A stretch of DNA of 8,089 nucleotides, taken from Candidatus Electrothrix marina (GTDB lineage: Bacteria > Desulfobacterota > Desulfobulbia > Desulfobulbales > Desulfobulbaceae). The stretch is taken from assembly GCA_004028495.1 (NCBI GenBank), contig MTKS01000053.1, forward strand, positions 1 through 8,089, read 5' to 3'. Under the pieces are notes generated by a model. It had not been told where the DNA came from and made no database searches. It saw only the letters and a list, made by a program, of their open reading frames with translations. How positions within the stretch are numbered: position 1 is the first letter of the stretch; each line of letters begins with the position of its first letter. This document shows positions 1-5,541 of this stretch, piece after piece. The translations under genes and the position numbers were made by a program.

Positions 1-917
1 CTGGTGTAGAAGGTAACCCCGTCTTCTTTGTTCTTCCCCAGTTTCTTATCCTCGCCAATCCGCCAATCAAAGGCCCACCAACTCATATACAACCTTTCCC
101 GTGACTTATGACTCCCTTTTACGTAGCTCTTTCTCGGGCCGGAGGTCTCATAAAACGAGGTTCCCCATTGATCTCCTATAGGGAGTGCTTCCAAGGCAGT
201 AAAGGGCTGAAGATCCGCTGTGATTTTTTTGTAGCTTGGTAAAAAGCCGGCGTCAGCCAACCAGATGTCTTTGACCCGGTGAGTGCCGCCTCTGATGACG
301 AACACCACCTTGTCCTGTTCTGGAGAGTCACTCCTATGATCAAGCAGACCGGGCAGGCTTTCAGAATACACAGACTGCCGCTCTTTTTTCCAGTCCTCCG
401 GAAGGACATCCGGGGGCGTGTACGAGGTCGGGACAAAGGCAAGATAACAACCGCAGGTATGGACTGAGGTGTACAGTATGGGCTCATTGCGGCTGTTAAG
501 GGTGATGATGAGCAGCAGGCCGACGTTTTTTCCTTCCGTAAGGTGATAAGGAAAAAAGCCCCCCGGCACTTCCTTAAAATGAATACGGTAGATCAGGTTG
601 GTGTAGCTGCCTTTCTCCGTTGTAAACTGATCCTGTCTGCCATAGACTGTGGCCTCCTCGGGATCCACAGAGATGATCTCTTGGTTATCCGGGCCGAGTT
701 GTGCGCTGGGCGTGCCGATCCTGTTAGACCTCTCCTGGGCATCCTCTATGGCAAAAACCGGTGCAAAGCGGCTGAGGAGCATCTCGTTATCTTCGATTGT
801 GCAGAGGAGGAGCTTTTCGTCCGGCGGCTGGAGAGGAGGCGGTGTTGCGCAGGAAGAAAGGAGAAAAAGGAGGAGGGCGGGGATGAGGAAGAACGGTTTT
901 TTGCAATTTTTATACAT
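1..917 (-). CDS. Unrecognised lipoprotein, C-terminus beyond left edge
   Basis: An open frame of 305 codons without a stop runs from the ATG at 917-915 off the left edge of the window. The N-terminus is a textbook lipoprotein signal: basic residues (MYKNCKK), a hydrophobic stretch at about residues 9-20, and a lipobox LSSC with the lipidated Cys at residue 23, followed by a proline-rich linker (ATPPPLQPP). The mature protein should therefore be membrane-anchored; SSC followed by Ala-Thr gives no Asp+2 inner-membrane retention signal, so outer-membrane sorting is possible. The rest looks soluble, with a hydrophobic beta-like segment (NVGLLLIITLN, about 131-141) and a conspicuous HTCGCYL motif at 153-159. 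I do not recognise the family and assign no function. No strong Shine-Dalgarno sequence precedes the ATG, but the signal peptide fixes the start well. The gene points away from ssrA's neighbours and has its own upstream promoter candidate. Confidence 0.8.
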   Translation of the reverse strand, partial: MYKNCKKPFFLIPALLLFLLSSCATPPPLQPPDEKLLLCTIEDNEMLLSRFAPVFAIEDAQERSNRIGTPSAQLGPDNQEIISVDPEEATVYGRQDQFTTEKGSYTNLIYRIHFKEVPGGFFPYHLTEGKNVGLLLIITLNSRNEPILYTSVHTCGCYLAFVPTSYTPPDVLPEDWKKERQSVYSESLPGLLDHRSDSPEQDKVVFVIRGGTHRVKDIWLADAGFLPSYKKITADLQPFTALEALPIGDQWGTSFYETSGPRKSYVKGSHKSRERLYMSWWAFDWRIGEDKKLGKNKEDGVTFYT

Positions 918-976
918 GGTCTTGCGGGGGATGAATTGTTGGAGGACGTCTCTGCTCAACACCGGAATAAAGTGAT

Positions 977-1004
977 TTTTTATCTTCCGTACCCGATGTT
1001 GCAA
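977..1004 (-). promoter_or_regulatory. Possible sigma-70 promoter of the left lipoprotein gene
   Basis: Read on the minus strand, TTGCAA (1004-999) and TAAAAA (982-977) are separated by 16 bases, each matching four of six consensus positions. The resulting transcript would start about 50 bases before the lipoprotein ATG. The -35 box is the centre of an 18-base palindrome. This is a pattern match only. Confidence 0.35.
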
Positions 1005-1010
1005 CATCGG
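993..1010. repeat. Perfect 18-base palindrome, operator-like
   Basis: CCGATGTTGCAACATCGG is identical to its own reverse complement over all 18 bases. It overlaps the -35 box of the candidate promoter for the left lipoprotein gene, where a dimeric repressor would be expected to bind. There is no loop and no following T-run, so it is more likely a protein-binding site than a terminator. I do not recognise the regulator. Confidence 0.55.
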
Positions 1011-1117
1011 TCCGCCTGAGTCCTGAGCCGGGGCACCAGACCTCCGACTTGTCCCGCTTCCTGATGCATAGCGTTATGTCCGGTCTGGAATTATCAGTAG
1101 CAGTATTTGTCAGTCCC

Positions 1118-1170
1118 ATTACAGTACCTGTTTTAGAAAATTCGGTTGGCACTGTAAAAAATACTGTAAT
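1118..1170. repeat. Cluster of ACTGTAA half-sites in inverted and direct orientation
   Basis: ATTACAGTA at 1118-1126 is matched by its exact reverse complement TACTGTAAT at 1162-1170. A further ACTGTAA lies at 1151-1157, twelve bases before the equivalent bases of the last copy. The block sits in the gene-free stretch 918-1213, downstream of ssrA and upstream of the left lipoprotein. Apart from this block and the 993-1010 palindrome I see nothing else supportable there. It could be an operator with three half-sites or chance in AT-rich DNA. Confidence 0.35.
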
Positions 1171-1213
1171 TTTTCGTGGCTGTCAATGCACGCCCCCCGG
1201 ATGTCACCGGGCA

Positions 1214-1249
1214 CGAAAAAGCCCGCAAACCGTTTCAGGCTGCGGGCTT
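1214..1249 (-). terminator. Rho-independent terminator of ssrA
   Basis: On the minus strand a GC-rich stem (AAGCCCGCA paired with TGCGGGCTT, arms 1249-1241 and 1227-1219) closes a 13-base loop and runs straight into TTTTT at 1220-1216. It lies 34 bases past the tmRNA 3' CCA in the same orientation, so it ends the tmRNA transcript. Confidence 0.88.
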
Positions 1250-1282
1250 ATGAACTTCCTTGGATTTCTTTGGACTTGTTAA

Positions 1283-1643
1283 TGGTGGAGGTGCCGGGAG
1301 TTGAACCCGGGTCCGAAAATACTCCCCTCACGTATCTACATGCTTAGTTCCGAGTAAAGATCTCGTATTCAGCTCTCACCCGGAACGGTGGATTGCTGAA
1401 TACCAGCCTGTTAGATTCTCGTCTTTCCAATGAGAGGCACATCGGTTAGACCAGCCCGAAGAGTCGACGCTTTACTCCGGCCTTACGGGCGCGGACCGGG
1501 AAAGCGGCAAAGCAGCTTACGCTGCTACTGCGAAATTATAATCGTCTGCGATTATATTAATTTTCCATCAAGTTTACGAGCTGACAGAACACTCGGCATG
1601 CAACGTTGAGCTTTCATATCCCCGTCGAATCCGTTTCACCCCC
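1283..1643 (-). ncRNA. ssrA: Transfer-messenger RNA (tmRNA), one-piece form
   Basis: This 361-base RNA acts as both tRNA and mRNA to rescue stalled ribosomes and tag the unfinished protein for degradation, working with SmpB. The 5' end has the hallmark GGGGGTGAAACGGATTCGAC, and the 3' end has the T-arm (GTTCAACTC between CCGGG and CCCGG stretches) and an encoded CCA at 1285-1283. The acceptor stem pairs GGGGGTG with CACCTCC, with one G-U wobble. The internal frame reads GCA GAC GAT TAT AAT TTC GCA GTA GCA GCG TAA. Both ends are joined in one molecule, so it is not the permuted two-piece type. smpB lies directly upstream on the same strand and a strong terminator follows. Identification is secure; the 5' end may be off by a base. 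Confidence 0.97.
1517..1549 (-). other. ssrA: tmRNA proteolysis-tag reading frame (ADDYNFAVAA)
   Basis: Translation resumes at GCA (1549-1547) and gives ADDYNFAVAA before TAA at 1519-1517. The context AATC-GCA matches the usual resume site, and the terminal AVAA (compare ALAA in E. coli) is the degron read by ClpXP-type proteases. The resume codon is inferred by comparison with known tmRNAs. Confidence 0.9.
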
Positions 1644-1655
1644 ATATCTTTTTTA

Positions 1656-1686
1656 TCCCTCCCTACTCCCTAAGGGGAGGGAGGGA
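1656..1686 (-). other. Stable hairpin between smpB and ssrA
   Basis: On the minus strand an outer 8-base stem (TCCCTCCC/GGGAGGGA, 1686-1679 with 1663-1656) encloses a bulge and an inner TCCC/GGGA stem. It ends 13 bases before the mature tmRNA 5' end. The bases after it on the minus strand are TAAAAAAG rather than a T-run, so it does not look like an intrinsic terminator. An RNA-processing or smpB 3'-end protecting structure is more likely. Confidence 0.5.
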
Positions 1687-1687
1687 A

Positions 1688-1693
1688 ATTATA
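1688..1693 (-). promoter_or_regulatory. Possible -10 box for ssrA
   Basis: A perfect TATAAT immediately follows the smpB stop codon on the minus strand, about 45 bases before the mature tmRNA 5' end. No good -35 box lies at 16-18 bases, so this rests on the -10 element alone. If it is used, the start site would fall near 1681 and most of the hairpin at 1656-1686 would lie in the tmRNA leader. Confidence 0.35.
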
Positions 1694-2143
1694 CTAGTCT
1701 TGCTGCCGCAATGATCGTTGAACATCACGGTTTGATTGTTTCTCTTTTAAGGAGGCCCGCTTGTCATAGAGCTTTTTGCCTCGGGCCAGACCAAGTTCTA
1801 TTTTGGCCTTTCCATTATCTATAAAGTATATCTTGAGTGGGATAAGCGCAACCCCTTTTTCATTCAGTTTGCCGACAAGTTTTCGTACTTCTCGCTTGTG
1901 CAGCAGTAATTTACGCACTCTGAGCGGGTCTGTGACAGAGTGGGCGGCAAAGGCATAGGGTGAAATATGAATGTTGTACAAAAATACTTCACCGTTCTTG
2001 AGCTGGGCATAACCGTCTTTAATGTTGGCCCGACCTGCTCTCAAGGACTTGACCTCCGGCCCGGTCAACACTATGCCGGCTTCCATGGTTTTATCGATAT
2101 GATAATCATGAAAGGCCTTTTTGTTTTTGCAGACAATCTTCAT
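1694..2143 (-). CDS. smpB: SsrA-binding protein SmpB
   Basis: SmpB is the small cytoplasmic RNA-binding partner of tmRNA. It holds the tRNA-like domain and occupies the decoding site of stalled ribosomes during trans-translation. The 149-residue protein is close to the usual 150-160. Family signatures are all present: N-terminal [10 protein letters not shown], the [26 protein letters not shown] block at about residues 22-47, the IPLKIYF strand at about 101-107, and [19 protein letters not shown] at about 111-129, followed by the basic tail that becomes helical on the ribosome. The start ATG (2143-2141) agrees with the family N-terminus, although the Shine-Dalgarno match (GAG) is weak. The stop is 50 bases before the tmRNA 5' end, the common smpB-ssrA pairing, and no terminator lies between, so co-transcription is possible. 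Confidence 0.97.
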   Translation of the reverse strand: MKIVCKNKKAFHDYHIDKTMEAGIVLTGPEVKSLRAGRANIKDGYAQLKNGEVFLYNIHISPYAFAAHSVTDPLRVRKLLLHKREVRKLVGKLNEKGVALIPLKIYFIDNGKAKIELGLARGKKLYDKRASLKEKQSNRDVQRSLRQQD

Positions 2144-2200
2144 TGCTCAGTTTATTGCTTAGGCAGTATTCCGCTGGTGATCAAGGGACGTTCCATTTGT

Positions 2201-2251
2201 TTCTTGTAAGAATATTCAAGAATAATCACTTTTTTTTGTTCTTGGCAAGAA
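2201..2251. repeat. Two TTCTTG/CAAGAA inverted repeats upstream of smpB
   Basis: TTCTTG (2201-2206) and CAAGAA (2217-2222) form an inverted repeat with a 10-base gap. The same arms recur as TTCTTG-G-CAAGAA at 2239-2251 with a single central base. Both lie 58-108 bases before the smpB start codon, between it and the tRNA terminator, where an smpB promoter is expected. I see no convincing -35/-10 pair to anchor them. Confidence 0.35.
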
Positions 2252-2284
2252 GAGAAGTAAGAAAGGAGCAGCGGGCTGCAGGAG

Positions 2285-2324
2285 AAAATAAAAAAGCCTC
2301 CAGATCTGAAAAGACCGGAGGCTT
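2285..2324 (-). terminator. Rho-independent terminator of tRNA-Arg
   Basis: On the minus strand AAGCCTCC (2324-2317) pairs with GGAGGCTT (2301-2294), with partial pairing inside, and is followed by a T-rich tail (TTTTTTATTTT). It begins 9 bases past the tRNA 3' CCA in the same direction and separates the biotin/tRNA transcript from smpB. Confidence 0.88.
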
Positions 2325-2332
2325 GAAATTTC

Positions 2333-2409
2333 TGGTGCGCCTGGCAGGATTCGAACCTGCTACCCTCGGATTCGTAGTCCGATACTCTATCCAGATGAGC
2401 TACAGGCGC
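2333..2409 (-). tRNA. tRNA-Arg (anticodon ACG)
   Basis: A 77-base cloverleaf reads on the minus strand with a 7-base acceptor stem (GCGCCTG/CAGGCGC), a D-arm closing on GCTC/GAGT, an anticodon stem TCGGA/TCCGA around loop CTACGAA, a T-arm GCAGG-TTCGAAT-CCTGC, discriminator A and an encoded CCA. The anticodon ACG (2375-2373) has A34, which is normally deaminated to inosine by TadA so that the tRNA reads CGU, CGC and CGA. The gene starts 18 bases after the bioC stop with no terminator between, so it may be released from the bio transcript as well as transcribed from its own start. Confidence 0.97.
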
Positions 2410-2427
2410 AAACGCATACTCTCTTTA

Positions 2428-3297
2428 TCATTTTGCAAACTTTTTCGCAAGATGTTTTTGCGGGTTTGATGGTTTTTTCGTCACGTCATGACTGCGTCGG
2501 GCAATGAAATATAAAGGATTATAGGTGAGATGCACTGCTTGGCCAACCTGAAATCTCTTTGTATATTCCCGACAAAAGGAATGCAGTTTCTGCCGGGTCC
2601 AGGGGGTGCGATTGATGGAATTCACCCCGGTCCGGCGGAGATGATTCAGGACATCGCGTGGTTTGGGAAAAAGAAAAACTTCTTTATCCTGATAACTCTT
2701 TTCGAGAAGGCATCGTTTTTCCAGCATTGATGTTATCTCCGGCAGGGAGAGGTAGTCAAGTCCGACTCCTGTGAGTTCTTTGATCTCGGGCAGATTTTCC
2801 GGGCCATAGAGGGAAAAGGCGAGCACGCCGCCGGGATGGAGAGCGGCAAGGAGCTTGTCCAGGGTTTGCTCTAAATCATCAAGCCAATGAAAGGTGGAGG
2901 ATGAGATGATCAGGTCAAAGGGGCCGGGCAGGGGGAGCTTTTCTATATCGCCGGGAAGGAAGCTGAGTTCCTCAAGGCTGACTTCAACTCTGGGCTCGCC
3001 AACACTGAGTTTGCTAACAGCGATGTCTTGGGGAAGTCGCTCGGCAAAATCCGGCATGAGATCATTGAGGACCAGACTGCGAACCTTGATACTGCTGTTG
3101 AGTAATTTTCCGGTCAACAGGCCGGTACAACAGCCGATTTCTAAGACGCTGAGAGCCTGAGGTTGCTGATTGGTATACTGGGCAGCCAGGGTCAGCAGGC
3201 GGTCCGCGACCCGATGTTGGATCGTGGCTTGGCGGTCATAGCTGGCTGCGGCCCGGCGAAATTGGCGGCAGACAACGTGTTTGTCGATTTTCTGCAT
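2428..3297 (-). CDS. bioC: Malonyl-ACP O-methyltransferase BioC
   Basis: BioC transfers a methyl group from S-adenosylmethionine to malonyl-ACP, disguising it so that fatty acid synthesis can extend it to pimeloyl-ACP methyl ester, the first committed step of biotin synthesis. The 289-residue protein has the class I methyltransferase motif I VLEIGCCTG (about residues 51-59), a GD pair after it (116-117), the STFHW segment (134-138), HPGG (154-157) and the BioC-typical FSLYGPENLPEI block. A later PRDVLNHLRRTGVN stretch is also typical of BioC rather than generic methyltransferases. I chose the ATG at 3297-3295; an in-frame TTG four codons upstream (3309) would add four residues. Neither has a clear Shine-Dalgarno sequence. 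The C-terminus carries a basic, lysine-rich tail. The gene is third in bioF-bioG-bioC and follows bioG after 37 bases that contain a tandem repeat. Confidence 0.93.
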   Translation of the reverse strand: MQKIDKHVVCRQFRRAAASYDRQATIQHRVADRLLTLAAQYTNQQPQALSVLEIGCCTGLLTGKLLNSSIKVRSLVLNDLMPDFAERLPQDIAVSKLSVGEPRVEVSLEELSFLPGDIEKLPLPGPFDLIISSSTFHWLDDLEQTLDKLLAALHPGGVLAFSLYGPENLPEIKELTGVGLDYLSLPEITSMLEKRCLLEKSYQDKEVFLFPKPRDVLNHLRRTGVNSINRTPWTRQKLHSFCREYTKRFQVGQAVHLTYNPLYFIARRSHDVTKKPSNPQKHLAKKFAK

Positions 3298-3325
3298 AAT
3301 GAAGGGCAAAGTGAGGCAGGTTGAG

Positions 3326-3355
3326 GTTAACTCTTCAACTCGTTAACTCTTCAAC
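3326..3355. repeat. Tandem duplication, 16-base period, at the bioG-bioC junction
   Basis: The 14-mer GTTAACTCTTCAAC occurs at 3326-3339 and again at 3342-3355, separated by TC, giving a 16-base period. It covers the last codons and stop of bioG and the start of the gap to bioC. Because 16 is not a multiple of three, the second copy is read in the bioC frame while the first is in the bioG frame. Confidence 0.95.
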
Positions 3356-4060
3356 CATTGCTGACCAGCTTGGCCAATGATAAAAAGGGAAATGGGGCAG
3401 AGAGAGTGTACGGCATTTTTTGCGGCCCCAGGCTCGTACCTGATTACGGGCCGGGAAAATTTGATCCCGACCGGTGACAATTCTACTGGTGTAGATATTG
3501 GCTACGTCAGGCTGCCTCCTGTAGGCCGTATCCAGGGCAAGCAATTCCAGACGGATTTTTTCGAACGATCGCTCTCCCTTACGGAAAGAGGTTGCGAAAC
3601 GATTTGCTTGCTGTTCATCAGCAAACATGGAACGGTGAAATGTTTTCACACGGGCCGGAGAAAGTCGCTCTGCCATATCAGCAAAATTATTTTCGGGAAT
3701 GCCGAGCTTGTCATGAATGGGATGACAGGTTCCGCCGATTGCGATTGTTGAAGCAAACATCGACGTAAGGGGCGGAGTGAGGCCCGGTACAGAAAGCGTT
3801 TTGTTGGCAAACAGCATTGACGCAGCCCAAACCCCCATAGACCAGGCCAGCAGATGGATCTTTCGGTATGGTGCTTTTTCCTGAAGGTTTTCCAGAGCAG
3901 AGGAAATATCTTCACAATCCATGCTGCGATAATCATAGAGCATCAGGACGTCAACTGATCTGGCCGGGATGTCGTGAAAGGGTTCCGGGCACATGCCCCA
4001 GCCTGCCATAAAGAGCAGGCAGTCCTGATTTCCCTGTTGATGGAGCCAGCAAGTTTTCAT
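3335..4060 (-). CDS. bioG: Pimeloyl-ACP methyl ester esterase BioG
   Basis: BioG is an alpha/beta hydrolase (DUF452 family) that hydrolyses pimeloyl-ACP methyl ester to pimeloyl-ACP, ending the disguised chain extension started by BioC; it replaces BioH of E. coli. The 241-residue protein starts with the family's short N-terminus and oxyanion-type GWGM segment (20-23). It has the nucleophile motif LLAWSMGVWAA with Ser74, a likely acid Asp199 in IVTGRDQIFPA, and a likely His223 in LPHFPFYHW. YDYRS at 42-46 is also typical. The catalytic assignments are by analogy with characterised BioG. The start ATG (4060-4058) overlaps the bioF stop as ATGA, so translation is probably coupled to bioF. The end of the protein (MVEELTS) is set by a 16-base tandem repeat that moves the frame onto a TGA. 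Confidence 0.93.
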   Translation of the reverse strand: MKTCWLHQQGNQDCLLFMAGWGMCPEPFHDIPARSVDVLMLYDYRSMDCEDISSALENLQEKAPYRKIHLLAWSMGVWAASMLFANKTLSVPGLTPPLTSMFASTIAIGGTCHPIHDKLGIPENNFADMAERLSPARVKTFHRSMFADEQQANRFATSFRKGERSFEKIRLELLALDTAYRRQPDVANIYTSRIVTGRDQIFPARNQVRAWGRKKCRTLSLPHFPFYHWPSWSAMVEELTS

Positions 4061-5277
4061 GCTGAAGAGACCTGAGTGAGCTGTTCAGCGATCTGTTCCG
4101 GTAACGTTGCCAGCTGCTCGGCGTTCATGGCGGCAGTCAGGGAAAGGCGTAAACGGGCGGTACCTCGCGGGACTGTCGGGGTACGGACAGCCTGCACCCA
4201 GAAACCTTTTTGGCGTAATTGCTCGGCAACAGCAACAGCTTGTCCTTCGTCGCCGATCATAACCGGAACGATATGGCTTTCACCGCCGGTCTGGAGGCCT
4301 GCCTCTTGCAGCGCATGACGTACTTGCCGGGCCAGCACCGCAAGCTGTTGTCGTTCCTTGGACATCTTTTGGATGATGGGCAGGATGAAGTTGAGCCAGT
4401 GGATATTCACCGGAGGCAGGGCTGTGGTGAAAATGAGTGAGCGTGCTGTGTTGACCAGATAATTATATATGCCCTCTTCACAAACGACAAAAGCCCCTTG
4501 GCCGCCCCAGGCCTTGCCGAAAGTACCCACCAGAAGGTCAATCCGGCCCACAACATCCTGCTCTTCAGCCAAACCCAGACCCCTGTGGCCGCGTACCCCG
4601 ACGGAATGCGCTTCGTCAACATAGAGAACAGCCCCGTACTGTTCCTTGAGGCGGACCAAGGTCGGGAGGTCAGCGCAGTCACCGTCCATAGAAAAGATAG
4701 ACTCGGTTACAAGGAAAACAGTCTGTTTTTTCTGCCCATGGGCTACAGGAGGCCCGGAGCAGTGCTTTTGCAGGAGTTGCTCAAGGCGATCATAATCAAG
4801 ATGAGGGTAACGGATCATCTTGGCCTTGGAGAGCCGCATGCCATCAATGAGGCTGGCGTGGCAGAGCTTGTCTGCGAGGATCAGGTCGCCTTTTCGGGCA
4901 AGAGCAGGCAGCAGTCCTATATTAATATGGTAGCCTGAATTGAAGACCAAGGCCTTATCCTTGTGGTACAAGCTGGCCAGCTCTTCTTCCAAACGAGAGT
5001 ACTGGTCATGATTACCGGTCATGAGGCGGGAGGCACCGCTGCCCAAACCGTATTGCTCGACAAGGTGTTCCTGCTCAAAAGCAGCGTAAAATTTTTGGAG
5101 CAGGATCGGATTGCCGGCCAGGCCGAGGTAGTCATTACCGGCTAGATTGAGGAACTCCCCGCCTTGGTGCCGGAGGCGAGCAAAACCGCTTGCTTGAACA
5201 GGAAGAATCTCCCGTCGTACTCCTTGCTTGGCAAGAGTTTGCAACTGTTCCGTTAAGCGGAAAGTAAATGGATCCAC
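4057..5277 (-). CDS. bioF: 8-amino-7-oxononanoate synthase BioF
   Basis: BioF is a cytoplasmic, PLP-dependent alpha-oxoamine synthase that condenses pimeloyl-ACP (or pimeloyl-CoA) with L-alanine to give 8-amino-7-oxononanoate, CO2 and the free carrier. The 406-residue protein is slightly longer than the usual 380-395. Visible signatures include NLAGNDYLGL (44-53), GSGASRLMTGNH (79-90), CHASLIDG (139-146), the SIFSMDGD stretch (193-200), DEAHSVGVRG (221-230) and the PLP-binding GTFGKAWGGQGAF with Lys255. The start is GTG at 5277-5275, supported by AGGA five bases upstream (TAGGATAGCT) and by the family N-terminus. It is the first gene of the operon, behind a good promoter, and its TGA overlaps the bioG start. 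It could in principle be a related KBL-type synthase, but the bio neighbours settle the call. Confidence 0.95.
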   Translation of the reverse strand: MDPFTFRLTEQLQTLAKQGVRREILPVQASGFARLRHQGGEFLNLAGNDYLGLAGNPILLQKFYAAFEQEHLVEQYGLGSGASRLMTGNHDQYSRLEEELASLYHKDKALVFNSGYHINIGLLPALARKGDLILADKLCHASLIDGMRLSKAKMIRYPHLDYDRLEQLLQKHCSGPPVAHGQKKQTVFLVTESIFSMDGDCADLPTLVRLKEQYGAVLYVDEAHSVGVRGHRGLGLAEEQDVVGRIDLLVGTFGKAWGGQGAFVVCEEGIYNYLVNTARSLIFTTALPPVNIHWLNFILPIIQKMSKERQQLAVLARQVRHALQEAGLQTGGESHIVPVMIGDEGQAVAVAEQLRQKGFWVQAVRTPTVPRGTARLRLSLTAAMNAEQLATLPEQIAEQLTQVSSA

Positions 5278-5352
5278 AGCTATCCTATGAATTGTTCGTA
5301 CATATTAATCGAGAAGATAATCAAGAAGAGAGGGCTCTGTTTTCAGGGGACT

Positions 5353-5381
5353 ATAATATGATATTCAGGAAAAATAGTCAA
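5353..5381 (-). promoter_or_regulatory. Sigma-70 promoter of the bioF-bioG-bioC operon
   Basis: On the minus strand TTGACT (5381-5376) and TATTAT (5358-5353) each match five of six consensus bases with an ideal 17-base spacer. Transcription should begin near 5346, leaving a leader of about 70 bases before the bioF GTG. I looked for a BirA operator of the TTGTAAACC-spacer-GGTTTACAA type around it and found none. Confidence 0.7.
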
Positions 5382-5453
5382 TGTGTGGAGAATATGCTGT
5401 ATTTCTGAGGAAAGATACGATAATATGGCTGGATATTTTTAGGTGATAATGAT

Positions 5454-5488
5454 AAAGTCGTTTCTTGGTATCGTTGTGGAACGACTTT
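5454..5488 (+). other. Hairpin in the leader of the aldolase/dehydrogenase gene
   Basis: AAAGTCGTTC (5454-5463) pairs perfectly with GAACGACTTT (5479-5488) around a 15-base loop, 33 bases before the start codon. Only four Ts end the second arm and then a purine-rich stretch follows, so it is a poor terminator. It may be a leader RNA structure or a DNA operator. The remaining divergent gap (5278-5521) shows no other clear element for the plus-strand gene. Confidence 0.5.
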
Positions 5489-5499
5489 TGAGGGAGATT

Positions 5500-5541
5500 A
5501 TGAGGGAGCCAGAGAAGTCCTATGCTGAGTTTATGGAGTGA
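5500..5541 (+). other. Possible upstream short ORF (MREPEKSYAEFME)
   Basis: A 13-codon frame begins at ATG 5500, preceded by GAGGGAG (5490-5496), a better Shine-Dalgarno sequence than that of the main gene. It is in another frame and ends at TGA 5539-5541, 20 bases beyond the aldolase ATG. It may modulate translation of the downstream gene or be chance. There is no evidence that the peptide itself has a role. Confidence 0.25.

Noticed and set aside
543..1019. 158-codon plus-strand open frame
   Set aside because: It lies opposite the lipoprotein gene, has a biased basic/acidic low-complexity content and no recognisable domain, while the opposite strand has a clear signal peptide and lipobox.
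910..1152. 80-codon minus-strand frame over the lipoprotein upstream region
   Set aside because: It begins with GTG without a ribosome site, overlaps the lipoprotein start and covers the palindrome and promoter candidates. The composition does not look like a protein.
1146..1162. Possible sigma-54 promoter (TTGGCAC)
   Set aside because: The -24-like TGGCAC is present but the required GC of the -12 element is missing at the right spacing.
1671..1686. G-quadruplex on the plus strand (GGGGAGGGAGGG)
   Set aside because: Only three G-runs are present, and the sequence is better explained as one arm of the local hairpin.
3298..3309. TTG at 3309-3307 as the bioC start
   Set aside because: It adds four residues without a ribosome site; the ATG at 3297 fits the family N-terminus equally well and is the stronger start codon. 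It remains possible.
5301..5316. BirA operator near bioF
   Set aside because: No TTGTAAACC-like half-site or its partner could be found in the divergent gap; only random AT-rich sequence is present.
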